Of a stretch of DNA of 64,000 nt, positions 28,939 through 38,137 are shown in pieces (the stretch's first letter is position 1; each line of letters starts with the position of its first letter). Location of the stretch: positions 2,294,001-2,358,000 of the forward strand of contig NZ_RPDH01000001.1 in NCBI RefSeq assembly GCF_003813775.1. The letters are read 5' to 3'. The notes below the pieces were generated by a model. The model was not told the origin of the DNA and did not search any database. It saw nothing but the letters and a program-made list of their open reading frames with translations. Source of the stretch: Chitinophaga lutea. Lineage in GTDB: Bacteria; Bacteroidota; Bacteroidia; Chitinophagales; Chitinophagaceae. Both the position numbers and the translations under genes were made by a program.

Positions 28939-30354
28939 ATGCAAAAACTGCTATTCTTCTTCTGCTGCCTCTGCAGCGCATTATCCCTGCAGGGACAGGG
29001 TTACAATATCACGGTTCAGCTGAAAGGGTATACCGGGGGTACCGTTTACCTGGGCCACTACATGGGGAAAAGCACTTATGTAATGGATTCCGCCCAATTG
29101 AACCAGCAGGGCACCGCTGTGTTGGAGGGCAAAGAAACCCAGCCCGGCGGCATCTACCTGATCGTTCTGCCGGGCAAACAGCGCTTTTTTGAAATACTGC
29201 TCGATAAAGAGACCACTTTTTCCATCATTGCTGATACCAGTGACCTCATCCGGAAAACGGAATTCAAACAATCCGCCGACAATGCCCTGTTTGCTGCCTA
29301 CAACCGCTACATTGCCGGCATGGCCGACCAGATGGACGAGGTGCGCCGCCAGCTGGGTGCGGCCCGCACCCAGCTGGACACGGCAAAGGCCAGGGCCGCG
29401 TCCGAAGGGATAGGTAAAAAGCTGCAGCAATACCGTACGGATATTATCGCCAAACATCCTAAAACCCTTCTTGCCGCCATTTTCAGGGCCATGCGCGAGC
29501 CGGAAGTGCCACCCATGCCCAAAAAGGCTGACGGTTCGCTGGACTCCACCTATCCCTACCGCTACTATAAAGCCCATTATTGGGATGATGTGGACCTGGC
29601 CGATGGCCGCCTTGTGCGCACACCCGTGCTGGAAGCCCGGCTGGGGCGGTACTTTAACCAGCTGGTGGCACCCGTGCCCGATTCCGTGATTGCCGAGGCC
29701 GATAAACTGGTCGCCAGAACAAAAAAGGATAAGGAAAGCTTCAAGTTCATGGTGTGGTGGCTCACCCAAACCTATGAATCTTCCCAGATCATGGGAATGG
29801 ATGCCGTTTTTGTGCACGTTGTGGAAAAATATTACGTCACCAACCAGGCGTATTGGGTGAACGAAGAACAGAAAGAAAAGATCATTTCCCGCGCCTACAC
29901 CATCGCCCCGAACCTCATCGGCCAGAAAGCCGCACAACTGGTGCTGCAGGACACATCCGGCCGCCGCACGTCGTTGTACGACATCAAATCGAAGTACACC
30001 GTGATCGTATTCTGGGATCCCACCTGCGGGCACTGTATAACGGAGGTGCCTAAACTGGATTCCGCTTACAAGGCCAGCTGGAAAAAACAGGGCGTCACCA
30101 TGCTCGGCGTAAAAACAGAGGGCACGAAAGAAGAGTGGAGCGGCTTCATCCGCGATAAAAAGCTCACCGGCTGGATTCACGCCTGGGACCCCGGGTACAC
30201 CAGTAACTACCGCAAATTCTATGATGTGTACTCAACGCCCGTTGTGTACCTGCTGGATGCCAATAAAAAAATACTGGCCAAACGATTGGGTGTGGAACAA
30301 CTGGATGGCTTTCTGCAACGGGAGGCCGGAGAGGCCGCTAAAAGGACCCGGTAA
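28939..30354 (+). CDS. TlpA/ResA-like thioredoxin protein with N-terminal DUF4369-type domain
   Basis: A 471-residue periplasmic thiol protein. Signal peptide (about 1-20, ending SLQGQ), an N-terminal beta domain (about 22-120) of the DUF4369 type (VQLKGYTGGTVYLGHYMGKS), a helical middle part (about 120-320), and a thioredoxin domain with the redox motif CGHC at 363-366 (VIVFWDPTCGHCITEVPKL) and the cis-Pro in STPVVYLLD. Such proteins are common in Bacteroidota and thought to reduce or maintain exported cysteines. The frame is open far upstream, but the ATG at 28939 starts the signal peptide. It is divergent from rlmD. Confidence 0.92.
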   Translation: MQKLLFFFCCLCSALSLQGQGYNITVQLKGYTGGTVYLGHYMGKSTYVMDSAQLNQQGTAVLEGKETQPGGIYLIVLPGKQRFFEILLDKETTFSIIADTSDLIRKTEFKQSADNALFAAYNRYIAGMADQMDEVRRQLGAARTQLDTAKARAASEGIGKKLQQYRTDIIAKHPKTLLAAIFRAMREPEVPPMPKKADGSLDSTYPYRYYKAHYWDDVDLADGRLVRTPVLEARLGRYFNQLVAPVPDSVIAEADKLVARTKKDKESFKFMVWWLTQTYESSQIMGMDAVFVHVVEKYYVTNQAYWVNEEQKEKIISRAYTIAPNLIGQKAAQLVLQDTSGRRTSLYDIKSKYTVIVFWDPTCGHCITEVPKLDSAYKASWKKQGVTMLGVKTEGTKEEWSGFIRDKKLTGWIHAWDPGYTSNYRKFYDVYSTPVVYLLDANKKILAKRLGVEQLDGFLQREAGEAAKRTR

Positions 30355-30441
30355 TTAATTGAATTACAAATCGTTATAGGCTGTTGAATTCCCTTTGGCA
30401 CGTTCTTTGGAAAGTCTTAGTCATCACCAAAACACAAGGTT

Positions 30442-31140
30442 ATGACGAAAAAGATTGTTCTTTCATGTATGGCTCTCGGTTTATCCGTAGCCGCAATGGC
30501 ACAGGTCAGAGTAGGGGTGAAAGGCGGTTGGAATGTCGCCAATATTACGAACACCAACAGCGGTGGCGTAGATAACAGTCGCTCTTTAAATTCTTTCCAC
30601 ATAGGTGCCGTTGCAGACCTCCCGCTCTCACCAGTCCTGTCGCTGCAACCGGGCGTATTTTACACCGGTAAGGGTGCAAAGCTGACAGGCGGAAACACAG
30701 ACGGCAATACTTATTACAAAACCACCACCAATCCGCAGTACATCGAAATCCCGGTCAATTTCGTGGGTAAGATTCCTGTAGGGGACCAGACCAAGCTCTT
30801 TTTGGGTATCGGCCCATACGCCGCGTTCGGTGTTGGCGGTAAAAACAAATGGGAAACCAGTTTGGCCGGCGTAAAAACCAGCGGTGAGTCGAACATCAAA
30901 TGGGACGACGACACACCTTTCAACGATGGTGACCAGAATAAGGGTTACGACAAATACAAACGTTTTGATTATGGTGGCAACATCATGGCAGGTGCCGAAT
31001 TCGGTAACTTCCTCGTTTCCGCGCAATACGGCATGGGGTTTGGTAAGATACTCTCCGGAACCGACAACAGTTCGGACGACAAGAGCAAGAACAGGGTGTG
31101 GACGTTTTCAGTCGGTTACCTGTTTGGCGGAACCAAGTAA
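30442..31140 (+). CDS. Outer-membrane beta-barrel protein (paralogue 1)
   Basis: A 232-residue exported protein: signal peptide (about 1-20, SVAAMAQ) and an eight-stranded OmpX/OmpA-like 'outer membrane protein beta-barrel' pattern with alternating residues (VRVGVKGGWNVANI, IEIPVNFVGKIP, LGIGPYAAFGVGG, GAEFGNFLVSAQYGMGF) and a terminal VGYLFGGTK strand. A larger acidic loop (about 145-170) is probably extracellular. It is the first of three related barrels in a row. Function unknown; such barrels are often structural or adhesin-like. Confidence 0.88.
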   Translation: MTKKIVLSCMALGLSVAAMAQVRVGVKGGWNVANITNTNSGGVDNSRSLNSFHIGAVADLPLSPVLSLQPGVFYTGKGAKLTGGNTDGNTYYKTTTNPQYIEIPVNFVGKIPVGDQTKLFLGIGPYAAFGVGGKNKWETSLAGVKTSGESNIKWDDDTPFNDGDQNKGYDKYKRFDYGGNIMAGAEFGNFLVSAQYGMGFGKILSGTDNSSDDKSKNRVWTFSVGYLFGGTK

Positions 31141-31214
31141 ACAATTTTGCATCTCATGAGTTATCATTTCATCCTGACTATATATAAATCTGTCTAAAAC
31201 AACAAAAGCAAATC

Positions 31215-31829
31215 ATGAAAAAATTAGCATTATCCGTTGCTGCCTTGCTGATAGCCGGAGCTACCTTTGCCCAGGTGAAGTTTGGGGTAACCGCAGGACC
31301 TAGTTTTTCCAGCGTGACCACCAAAAACGGCGGGAATAAGGAAACAAGCAAACTGATGACTGGTTTAAGAGCAGGCGTAACAGTAGACATTCCACTGGCG
31401 GATGATTTTTATGTTCAGCCGAGCCTGCTCTACGTAGGGAAAGGCGGTAACGATCTCAGGGACGTAGACCTGAAAGCCCGCATTCACTACCTGGAGCTGC
31501 CGATCAACTTCATGTACAAACCCGAAGTGGGTAACGGCAACCTGTTCATCGGCCTTGGCCCCTACATCGCATATGGGCTGGGCGGTAAATGGGAAGGCCA
31601 GCTGTTCGGTACTACCGTTAGCCGGGATATCGAATGGGGCGACGGAAAAGACCTGAAAAGAATGGATGCCGGCGCAAACTTCCAGTTCGGGTATGAATTC
31701 CCGATGGGCTTTAACGTAGGTTTGTTTACGGACCTCGGACTGGTGAACATCTCCGGGCCCGATAACGATGATACCTTTAAAAATACCTCCTTCGGGCTGA
31801 CCCTGGGGTATAAGTTCGGCGGCCGTTAA
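31215..31829 (+). CDS. Outer-membrane beta-barrel protein (paralogue 2)
   Basis: A 204-residue paralogue: signal peptide (MKKLALSVAALLIAGATFAQ), then VKFGVTAGPSFSSV, VDIPLADDFYVQPSLLYVGKGG, YLELPINFMYKPE, LFIGLGPYIAYGLGGKWEG and a terminal SFGLTLGYKFGGR strand. It shares the DF.VQPSLLY.GKG and GLGPY.A.GLGG blocks with its two neighbours. It lies 74 bases after paralogue 1 and is followed by a strong terminator, so 1 and 2 probably form one unit. Confidence 0.9.
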   Translation: MKKLALSVAALLIAGATFAQVKFGVTAGPSFSSVTTKNGGNKETSKLMTGLRAGVTVDIPLADDFYVQPSLLYVGKGGNDLRDVDLKARIHYLELPINFMYKPEVGNGNLFIGLGPYIAYGLGGKWEGQLFGTTVSRDIEWGDGKDLKRMDAGANFQFGYEFPMGFNVGLFTDLGLVNISGPDNDDTFKNTSFGLTLGYKFGGR

Positions 31830-31855
31830 TTCTTCCGTCCGGCATAAATTAACGA

Positions 31856-31894
31856 GGTAGTGAGACCTGTTCGCAGGTCTTGCTACCTTTTTTT
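31856..31894 (+). terminator. Rho-independent terminator with TTCG loop
   Basis: A 14-bp stem (GGTAGTGAGACCTG / CAGGTCTTGCTACC, two G-T pairs) closed by a stable TTCG tetraloop and followed by seven T. It sits 27 bases after the second barrel gene. Confidence 0.92.
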
Positions 31895-32189
31895 GTTAAT
31901 GACCGAACCTTTTGGCCGGCACCCTTGTTTTTTCTCTGGCTTTGCTGTATGATGGCCGACCTGGACATAATCTCGATTAAATTAGTGTAAATATTCTATC
32001 GCGGGAGGAGCGGGGTACTAGAAATCAAAAAAGTTTGCCGTATGTTTGAGCCCGTTAAGAAATAAGAAATAGAGCACGAGCATACATTTTAGCAAAATCA
32101 AGCCCGTACCCAAAAAAAGAACAAGGATTTACGGCGCCCCTTTACTATCTCCTATAGCACAGCAAGGTCCCTATTGAAAAACTACAAGT
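31895..32189. other. Intergenic region before the third barrel gene
   Basis: No ORF worth reporting in this stretch. TATGTTTG at 32041-32048 fits TAnnTTTG on the plus strand but lacks a spaced -33 element and would give a leader of about 140 bases. Nothing else is recognised. Confidence 0.4.
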
Positions 32190-32900
32190 ATGAAAAAAGC
32201 AGGTCTGCTGTTTATCTCACTGGCATTTTTAATGCACAGTAAGGCCCAGGTAAGTGTTGGCATCGATGCCGGCTATACCGCATCCAATATCGACATCACC
32301 GGGGCGGCCGCGGGAGATTTTGGCCAGGCCGAAAGCCTGATGAAAACTTTTCATGGCTGGCATCTTGATCTGATGATCAATGTGCCGTTGGCGAACGGTT
32401 TTTATTTTCAGCCCGTCATCCGCTACATTACCAAAGGTTCCGGTTTCAGCGAAACCCGTACCCCCAAAACCGAACTGGATGGCCTTTATATTCCGAAGGG
32501 AGCCCGGCTGCAGTTGAACTACCTGGAGATACCCCTTAACTTCGTATATAAATTACCGTTAGGTCCCGGCAACCTCCGCGCCGGACTTGGCCCCTATGCG
32601 GCACGCGGACTGAAGGGTCGCTATCATTATGATATTGTAAAAAACGGGCAAAGCATTACGCAGAACTCCAAGAAAGTGCAATTTTCGCGGGAGGCGAATG
32701 ATAACATCGCCGTGGTACGGATGCATCCCTGGGATGCCGGCGCCAACTTCACGCTGGGCTATGAATTTAACAATGGGCTGATGCTGGGAGCCAACTACAG
32801 CATGGGCCTCACCGATATTGACAGGAGTGATTTTACCGAAAGTAAAAACAGGTACCTCGGCATCAGCCTGGGCTTTTTGTTCAACCGGGAAGATTACTGA
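32190..32900 (+). CDS. Outer-membrane beta-barrel protein (paralogue 3)
   Basis: A 236-residue paralogue of the two preceding barrels: signal peptide (about 1-20, LMHSKAQ), VSVGIDAGYTASNI, NVPLANGFYFQPVIRYITKGSGF, LNYLEIPLNFVYKLPLG, LRAGLGPYAARGLKGRYH and terminal YLGISLGFLF. It has its own upstream region and terminator, so its expression may differ from that of copies 1 and 2. Confidence 0.9.
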   Translation: MKKAGLLFISLAFLMHSKAQVSVGIDAGYTASNIDITGAAAGDFGQAESLMKTFHGWHLDLMINVPLANGFYFQPVIRYITKGSGFSETRTPKTELDGLYIPKGARLQLNYLEIPLNFVYKLPLGPGNLRAGLGPYAARGLKGRYHYDIVKNGQSITQNSKKVQFSREANDNIAVVRMHPWDAGANFTLGYEFNNGLMLGANYSMGLTDIDRSDFTESKNRYLGISLGFLFNREDY

Positions 32901-32920
32901 CCTGTAAAAAAATCCCCAGA

Positions 32921-32960
32921 AAAAAGGGAGATCTGCCATGGCGGCGGGTCTCCCTTTTTT
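32921..32960 (+). terminator. Rho-independent terminator of barrel paralogue 3
   Basis: A-rich flank plus GGGAGA...TCTCCC stem (inner GCC/GGC pairing) followed by six T, 20 bases after the stop codon. Confidence 0.88.
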
Positions 32961-33055
32961 ATTTTTTGCAATAGGGGTAAATGTAATTGCCCGCGTCTTA
33001 ATATCAGCAATACATCATCACAATAAGTTTTTAAACAAAAGGTGTGACAGTTATA

Positions 33056-33089
33056 GGGAAAAGAGCCATTGCGTATCCACGCAATGGCT
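33056..33089 (-). terminator. Bidirectional terminator of metF
   Basis: An 11-bp perfect stem (AGCCATTGCGT / ACGCAATGGCT) with loop ATCC begins eight bases after the metF stop on the minus strand and is followed there by CTTTTCCC; on the plus strand a T run follows as well. Confidence 0.88.
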
Positions 33090-33096
33090 GATTTTT

Positions 33097-34050
33097 TTAT
33101 TTGATGGCGGCCACCACCTGCTGTACCACGTGGGGTTTCCCCAATGTATAGTAGTGCAGTACCGGTACGCCGGCAGCCTTCAGTTCCCTGGATTGCTGTA
33201 TCAGCCATTCGGTGCCTACCGTTTCCACTTCCTTGTCTGTTTTGCATTTCATCACCTCCTGTGCAAACTCGTCCGGCATATCCACATGGAAAGTGCGGGG
33301 CAGTACGCTCAGTTGTTTTTTGGTGGTGAGGGGTTTGAGGCCCGGAATAATGGGCACGGTGATCCCAGCCTCGCGGCAGCGGGTCACGAAGTCGAAAAAC
33401 TTCTGGTTATCGAAAAACATTTGTGTGACGATATAATCCGCACCCGCTTCCACTTTGCGCTTCAGGTAACCCAGGTCTGTTTGCAGGTTGGGTGCCTCGA
33501 AGTGTTTTTCCGGGTAGCCGGCCACACCGATACAGAATTTGGTTTTGATGCCGCCCATGAGGTCTTCTTCGAGATAAATGCCATTGTTCATCTGCACCAC
33601 CTGGTTCAGCAGCTCCAGCGCGTAACGGTGGCCGTTGGGGTGGGCTTCGAAGAAGGTCTCGTTTTTGGGAGCATCGCCCCGCAGCACCAGCACATTGTCG
33701 ATGCCGAGGAAGTTCAGATCGATGAGGGCGTTCTCCGTCTCTTCCTTGCTGAAGCCTCCGCAAATGAGGTGCGGTACGGCATCTACGGAGTAATGGTTCA
33801 TGATGGCAGCGCAAATACCCACTGTTCCGGGGCGTTTGCGAATTTCCACCTTGTCGAACGACCCGTCTGCCCGCTTTTTAAACATATGTTCGCTACGGTG
33901 GTAGGTTACATTGATATACGACGGTTTGAATTCCATCAGCGGGTCCAGGTGGTCGTAGATGGATTCAATGCTTTTGCCCTTGAGCGGCGGCAATATCTCA
34001 AAGGAGATCAGCGTATCGTTCGCTTGCGCGATATGTTCCGTAACTTTCAT
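33097..34050 (-). CDS. metF: Methylenetetrahydrofolate reductase
   Basis: FAD enzyme that reduces 5,10-methylene-THF to 5-methyl-THF for methionine synthesis. Key blocks: the catalytic Glu in LISFEILPP (about residue 18), NVTYHRS, ICGGFSKEETENAL, VLVLRGDAPK and DYIVTQMFFDN, all MetF signatures. 317 residues from the ATG at 34050; longer in-frame starts only add an unconserved hydrophobic stretch. A TATTTTTG -7 box lies about 30 bases upstream. No SAM-type riboswitch was seen in the short leader. Confidence 0.97.
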   Translation of the reverse strand: MKVTEHIAQANDTLISFEILPPLKGKSIESIYDHLDPLMEFKPSYINVTYHRSEHMFKKRADGSFDKVEIRKRPGTVGICAAIMNHYSVDAVPHLICGGFSKEETENALIDLNFLGIDNVLVLRGDAPKNETFFEAHPNGHRYALELLNQVVQMNNGIYLEEDLMGGIKTKFCIGVAGYPEKHFEAPNLQTDLGYLKRKVEAGADYIVTQMFFDNQKFFDFVTRCREAGITVPIIPGLKPLTTKKQLSVLPRTFHVDMPDEFAQEVMKCKTDKEVETVGTEWLIQQSRELKAAGVPVLHYYTLGKPHVVQQVVAAIK

Positions 34051-34080
34051 ATAATTTGAGATGTATCTTGAAAAACCTCG

Positions 34081-34088
34081 CAAAAATA
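34081..34088 (-). promoter_or_regulatory. Candidate metF promoter -7 element
   Basis: Minus strand TATTTTTG, matching TAnnTTTG, 30 bases before the metF ATG. The expected -33 TTTG is not present at a normal distance. Confidence 0.4.
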
Positions 34089-34156
34089 GCATATCCCCCC
34101 ATAATTAACTAGGAATGCCAGATTCGTTAAAATAATTATATAAAACGCCCAAACCG

Positions 34157-34185
34157 TTGTCCATTCGCTGATTTTATTATTTTTG
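34157..34185 (+). promoter_or_regulatory. Candidate lptB promoter
   Basis: TTG (34157-34159), an 18-base spacer, then TATTTTTG (34178-34185), fitting the Bacteroidota -33/-7 pattern. The -7 box ends 14 bases before the lptB ATG, leaving a very short leader. Confidence 0.6.
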
Positions 34186-34199
34186 CTAAGTTTCACAAT

Positions 34200-34961
34200 A
34201 TGGCATTAAGAATACATACGCAACAACTGGTAAAGCGTTACCGGGCCCGGACGGTGGTCAACCACGTGTCGGTAGAGGTAACTCAGGGAGAGATCGTGGG
34301 CTTGTTGGGGCCTAACGGGGCGGGTAAAACCACCACTTTTTACATGGTAGTGGGGCTCATCAAGCCCGATGAAGGAGAGGTGTTCCTCAACGACGTCAAC
34401 ATCACGAAGCTGCCCATGTATAAGCGGGCCCAGATGGGCATCGGTTATCTGCCGCAGGAAGCGAGCGTGTTCCGGAAGCTGAGTGTGGAAGACAATATCG
34501 CGGCCGTGCTGGAAATGACCAAACTGAGCAAAGCGGAGCAGAAAGACAAGCTGGAGCAGCTGCTGGCCGAATTTCGCCTTCAACACGTGCGGAAAAGTCC
34601 GGGCGATGTGCTCAGCGGCGGGGAAAGGCGCAGAACTGAAATTGCCCGGGCCCTGGCAGTGGATCCCAAATTCATCCTGCTCGACGAACCTTTTGCGGGC
34701 ATCGACCCGATTGCCGTAGAGGATATCCAGGCCATCGTTGCCAAGCTTAAGTACAGAAATATCGGCATTCTTATTACAGACCACAACGTACAGGAAACCC
34801 TTTCCATTACGGACAGGGCCTATTTATTATTCGAAGGCAAAATACTCAAAGCCGGAACAGCCGAAGAGCTGGCAGAAGACGAGCAGGTGAGAAAAGTGTA
34901 TCTTGGCCAGAATTTTATACTTCGCAGGAAAGATTACCTTGACGAAGCGGCGAAACAATAA
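34200..34961 (+). CDS. lptB: LPS export ABC transporter ATP-binding protein LptB
   Basis: ATPase that powers LPS extraction from the inner membrane with LptFG. Walker [10 protein letters not shown] (about 38-46), Q-loop LPQEASVF, signature LSGGERRR, Walker [14 protein letters not shown] and switch His in ITDHNV. The [17 protein letters not shown] and [12 protein letters not shown] sequences are those typical of LptB rather than other ABC ATPases. 253 residues. The GH3-type gene follows after 30 bases. Confidence 0.96.
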   Translation: MALRIHTQQLVKRYRARTVVNHVSVEVTQGEIVGLLGPNGAGKTTTFYMVVGLIKPDEGEVFLNDVNITKLPMYKRAQMGIGYLPQEASVFRKLSVEDNIAAVLEMTKLSKAEQKDKLEQLLAEFRLQHVRKSPGDVLSGGERRRTEIARALAVDPKFILLDEPFAGIDPIAVEDIQAIVAKLKYRNIGILITDHNVQETLSITDRAYLLFEGKILKAGTAEELAEDEQVRKVYLGQNFILRRKDYLDEAAKQ

Positions 34962-34991
34962 CAGCTATCACAACCCTAGTTAAAACCTGGT

Positions 34992-36515
34992 ATGAAGATT
35001 TTAAGTCCAGCGCTTTCCCAATTGGCCAGAATCCGTATGGGCCGCATCGAGCACTTTATGCAATACCCGCTGCAGGTACAGCAGCAGGTGTTTCAGAACC
35101 TGCTGAGCGCCGCACAGTACACAGAATTTGGCAAACAATACGGTTTTTCCAATATATTCAAGATAGACGAATTCAAACAGCGGGTGCCGGTTCATAACTA
35201 CGAATCGATCAAACCCTACATCCAGCGTACGATGGAGGGGGAGCAGAACGTGCTCTGGAATACCCCGATCAAATGGTTCGCCAAATCGAGCGGCACCACG
35301 GCAGACAAAAGCAAGTTCATCCCCGTTTCCGTGGAAAGCCTCGACGATAACCACTACCGCGCCGGCCGTGATGTGTTTTCCCTGTACTACAACAATTTCC
35401 CCGACTCCGATGTGCTCACCGGCAAATCGCTCGTGATCGGGGGGAGCCACCAGGTGAATAAGCTCAGCCCTGACAGCGACAGTTATTATGGTGACCTCAG
35501 CGCGGTGATGCTGCAGAACATGCCCTTCTACGGCAACATGATCCGCACGCCCGACCTGTCCATTGCCCTGATGGACGAATGGGAAGAAAAGATCGAGCGG
35601 ATGGCCAATGCCGTTATCCACGAAAACGTGACCTCCATCGCCGGCGTACCTACCTGGACGATCGTGCTCATCAAACGGATATTCGAATTGACCGGTACCG
35701 ATAACCTGGCCGACGTATGGCCCAACCTGGAAGTATACATGCATGGCGGGGTGAGCTTTACGCCCTACCGCGAGCAGTTCAGGCGGCTTATCCGTAAACC
35801 GGGCATGAACTATCTCGAATCCTATAATGCTTCCGAAGGCTTTTTTGCCGCCCAGGATGTGATCGGGGAAGAAGGATTGCTCCTGTTCCTGAACCATGGT
35901 ATATTCTATGAGTTCATGCCCATGGAAGAATACGGCAAGGAGTCGCCGCGCACCTTGCAGCTGCACGAAGTGGAGACCGGGAAAAACTACGCCCTCATCA
36001 TCAGCACCAACGGCGGCCTGTGGCGTTACCTGGTAGGTGACACTGTACAGTTCGTTTCCCTGGCGCCCTACCGCATCCGTGTAAGCGGGCGCACCAAATC
36101 GTTCATCAACGCATTCGGGGAAGAACTGATTGTGGACAATACGGACAAAGCTATTGCCAAAGCCTGCGAGGTGACCGGCGCCGTGGTGAACGATTATACC
36201 GCCGCTCCCGTGTATTTCAGCGAACAGGGTAACGGCGGCCACGAATGGCTGATTGAATTCGAGCAGGCGCCGGCCAGCCTCGAGCAGTTCACTGCCACGC
36301 TCGACGGTACGCTGAAAACCATCAACTCGGACTACGAGGCCAAAAGGCATAAAGACATTGCGCTGCGCGGCCCGCTCGTGCACGTGATGGCGCCGGGCAC
36401 GTTCACCGAATGGCTGAAGAGCAAGGGCAAACTGGGCGGCCAGCATAAAGTACCCCGCCTCAGCAACGAAAGAAACGTGCTGGAAGAGATTCTCCGGTTT
36501 GTTGAAAAACACTGA
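34992..36515 (+). CDS. GH3 auxin-responsive promoter family protein
   Basis: A 507-residue member of the bacterial GH3 family, related to plant GH3 acyl-acid amido synthetases of the adenylate-forming (firefly luciferase) fold. Seen: AKSSGTTADKSKFIPVS, the ATP-binding Ser/Gly/Thr-rich motif (about 96-112), YNASEGFFAAQD (acyl-binding motif), GGLWRYLVGDTVQF and the hinge VSGRTKSFINAFGEELIVDN. It probably adenylates a carboxylic acid and may transfer it to an amine or thiol; the substrate is unknown. It lies between lptB and fabG, suggesting a role in lipid or envelope metabolism (inference). Confidence 0.92.
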   Translation: MKILSPALSQLARIRMGRIEHFMQYPLQVQQQVFQNLLSAAQYTEFGKQYGFSNIFKIDEFKQRVPVHNYESIKPYIQRTMEGEQNVLWNTPIKWFAKSSGTTADKSKFIPVSVESLDDNHYRAGRDVFSLYYNNFPDSDVLTGKSLVIGGSHQVNKLSPDSDSYYGDLSAVMLQNMPFYGNMIRTPDLSIALMDEWEEKIERMANAVIHENVTSIAGVPTWTIVLIKRIFELTGTDNLADVWPNLEVYMHGGVSFTPYREQFRRLIRKPGMNYLESYNASEGFFAAQDVIGEEGLLLFLNHGIFYEFMPMEEYGKESPRTLQLHEVETGKNYALIISTNGGLWRYLVGDTVQFVSLAPYRIRVSGRTKSFINAFGEELIVDNTDKAIAKACEVTGAVVNDYTAAPVYFSEQGNGGHEWLIEFEQAPASLEQFTATLDGTLKTINSDYEAKRHKDIALRGPLVHVMAPGTFTEWLKSKGKLGGQHKVPRLSNERNVLEEILRFVEKH

Positions 36516-36578
36516 ACAATGGTCTAAATTCTATTACCTTCGTTCATCAAACTATAAGCTAAAACCTATCTGATAGAA

Positions 36579-37328
36579 ATGAAATTACTCGACAACAAAG
36601 TAGCCATCGTAACAGGTGCCAGCCGCGGAATTGGTGAGGCGATAGCCCTGAAATTTGCCGACGCAGGCGCACATGTTGCATTTACTTATGTAAGTTCCGA
36701 CGAAAAAGCAAAAGCCCTGGAGGCCAAATTGGCCGCCAAAGGCGTAAAAGCGAAAGCATATAAAAGCAATGCCGGTGTTTTTGCAGATTGCGAAGCCTTG
36801 GTAAATGACGTGGTGAAAGAGTTCGGCACGGTGGATATTTGTGTGAACAATGCAGGTATTTCTAAAGACAACCTTCTGCTGCGCATGAGCGAGGAACAAT
36901 GGGACGAGGTGATGGACATCAACCTGAAAAGCGTGTTCAACATGACCAAGCTGGTGATGCGGCCCATGATGAAGGCAAAAAGCGGCAGCATCATTAACAT
37001 GAGTTCCATCATCGGCATCAAAGGCAACGCGGGCCAGAGCAGCTACGCCGCCTCCAAAGCCGGTATCATCGGGTTTTCCAAATCCATCGCACAGGAAATT
37101 GGTAGCCGTAACATCCGCGTGAACGCCGTTGCGCCTGGTTTCATCGAAACAGATATGACGCATTACCTGAAAGACGGCGAAGGCGCCAAAGCATACCTCG
37201 ATCAGATTCCCCTGGGCAAATTCGGCTCCCCGGACGATATCGCCAATGTGTGCCTCTTCCTCGCTTCGGACATGGGCGCTTATGTAACCGGCCAGGTACT
37301 GAGCGTTTGCGGTGGCCTGAATACGTAA
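36579..37328 (+). CDS. fabG: 3-oxoacyl-ACP reductase FabG-like SDR
   Basis: NADPH-dependent short-chain dehydrogenase of fatty-acid elongation. Cofactor motif TGASRGIGEA (about 12-21), NNAGISKDNLLLRM (NNAG plus the FabG-typical KDNLLLRM), catalytic Ser in NMSSIIGIKGNAGQ, and YAASKAG with the YxxxK pair (about 153-157). Ends in the usual GQVLSVCGGLNT. 249 residues. SDR reductases are easily confused, but the DNLLLRM block strongly favours FabG. Confidence 0.93.
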   Translation: MKLLDNKVAIVTGASRGIGEAIALKFADAGAHVAFTYVSSDEKAKALEAKLAAKGVKAKAYKSNAGVFADCEALVNDVVKEFGTVDICVNNAGISKDNLLLRMSEEQWDEVMDINLKSVFNMTKLVMRPMMKAKSGSIINMSSIIGIKGNAGQSSYAASKAGIIGFSKSIAQEIGSRNIRVNAVAPGFIETDMTHYLKDGEGAKAYLDQIPLGKFGSPDDIANVCLFLASDMGAYVTGQVLSVCGGLNT

Positions 37329-37350
37329 GAATGAATTGAACGATATAAAA

Positions 37351-37381
37351 AAACAGCCCCGGGAACCGGGGCTGTTTTTTT
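37351..37381 (+). terminator. Bidirectional terminator between fabG and DUF2625
   Basis: A 12-bp stem (AAACAGCCCCGG / CCGGGGCTGTTT) with loop GAA and T tracts on both strands, placed between convergent genes. Confidence 0.9.
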
Positions 37382-38051
37382 ATTGCAGCCCCAACCGTTT
37401 TCTGAAAGACATATTCAGCTCAAACTGCTCTTCAACGGGAATCGCCCTGCGCGAGTTCTTATTGATATCTTTCCCTTCCGCCGTCCACAGGGTGGGGAAA
37501 AAATTATAAACGAGGTCTCCATTGAGGGCGGCAACACCTTCCTGCCAGTTTTCCCACCGAAGGTTGGCATAAAATTCTTCGAGGTTGCCACTGAAACAAA
37601 AAACGAGGAAATCGGTGTAGCTCAGATCCAAGGCCTCCCATTCAAGATTGTCGGGCGCCAGGTAATATATTTTGCCGGAATCGCTTCCCAGTGCGTTATG
37701 GTTGATGGCAAAAAAACCACCTATGGCATCGTCTGCAACCAGCATAAAACCTGGTATGCCGTTCGTAGCTGGCGCTTTCGCGTTGTTCCATCCGGGCAAT
37801 GAGCGGCTCAACCTGGGGTGGCCGGAGCCCAAGATCCTTATCCAGCCGTTATCTATCAACAACCCGCCGCTTTCATGCACGATCGCTCCCATGGGAGACC
37901 GCGTAGTCACTTGTGTTTGATACAAAGCACTGTCTGCCGCCGCCCTGTTGCAGGGAAGTATTTCCACCTTGTTGTTGGCGGCGGCGATTAATTCCTTTAC
38001 CACCGGCCAGCCCGGCTCTGTGGTATTGATCAGTTCCTGCAATGTTCTCAT
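37380..38051 (-). CDS. DUF2625 family protein
   Basis: A 223-residue protein of the DUF2625 family, whose function is unknown. Recognised by MRTLQELI, ALYQTQVTTRSPMGAIVHE, GGLLIDNGWIRILGSGHP and the FFAINHNALG and SYTDFLVFC blocks. The ATG at 38051 gives the common family N-terminus. In a different frame just upstream, an ATG begins MKKLFYKRP; together with the in-frame LAGLAIS before MRTL this looks like a signal peptide broken by a one-base shift, but the evidence is slight. It ends at the fabG terminator. Confidence 0.88.
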   Translation of the reverse strand: MRTLQELINTTEPGWPVVKELIAAANNKVEILPCNRAAADSALYQTQVTTRSPMGAIVHESGGLLIDNGWIRILGSGHPRLSRSLPGWNNAKAPATNGIPGFMLVADDAIGGFFAINHNALGSDSGKIYYLAPDNLEWEALDLSYTDFLVFCFSGNLEEFYANLRWENWQEGVAALNGDLVYNFFPTLWTAEGKDINKNSRRAIPVEEQFELNMSFRKRLGLQ

Positions 38052-38137
38052 AGTCTGCTGTGAAATGGCCAGCCCGGCCAAAAGGTACCGGGCGTTTATA
38101 GAATAACTTTTTCATGGAGATAGGTAAATAAGGAAGA

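Noticed and set aside
34051..34199. SAM riboswitch ahead of metF
   Set aside because: The likely leader is only about 25 bases and shows no suitable stem arrangement.
35001..36512. 503-codon open frame antisense to the GH3-type gene
   Set aside because: Composition (His/Val/Phe-rich) is typical of antisense frames and the sense protein has all family motifs.
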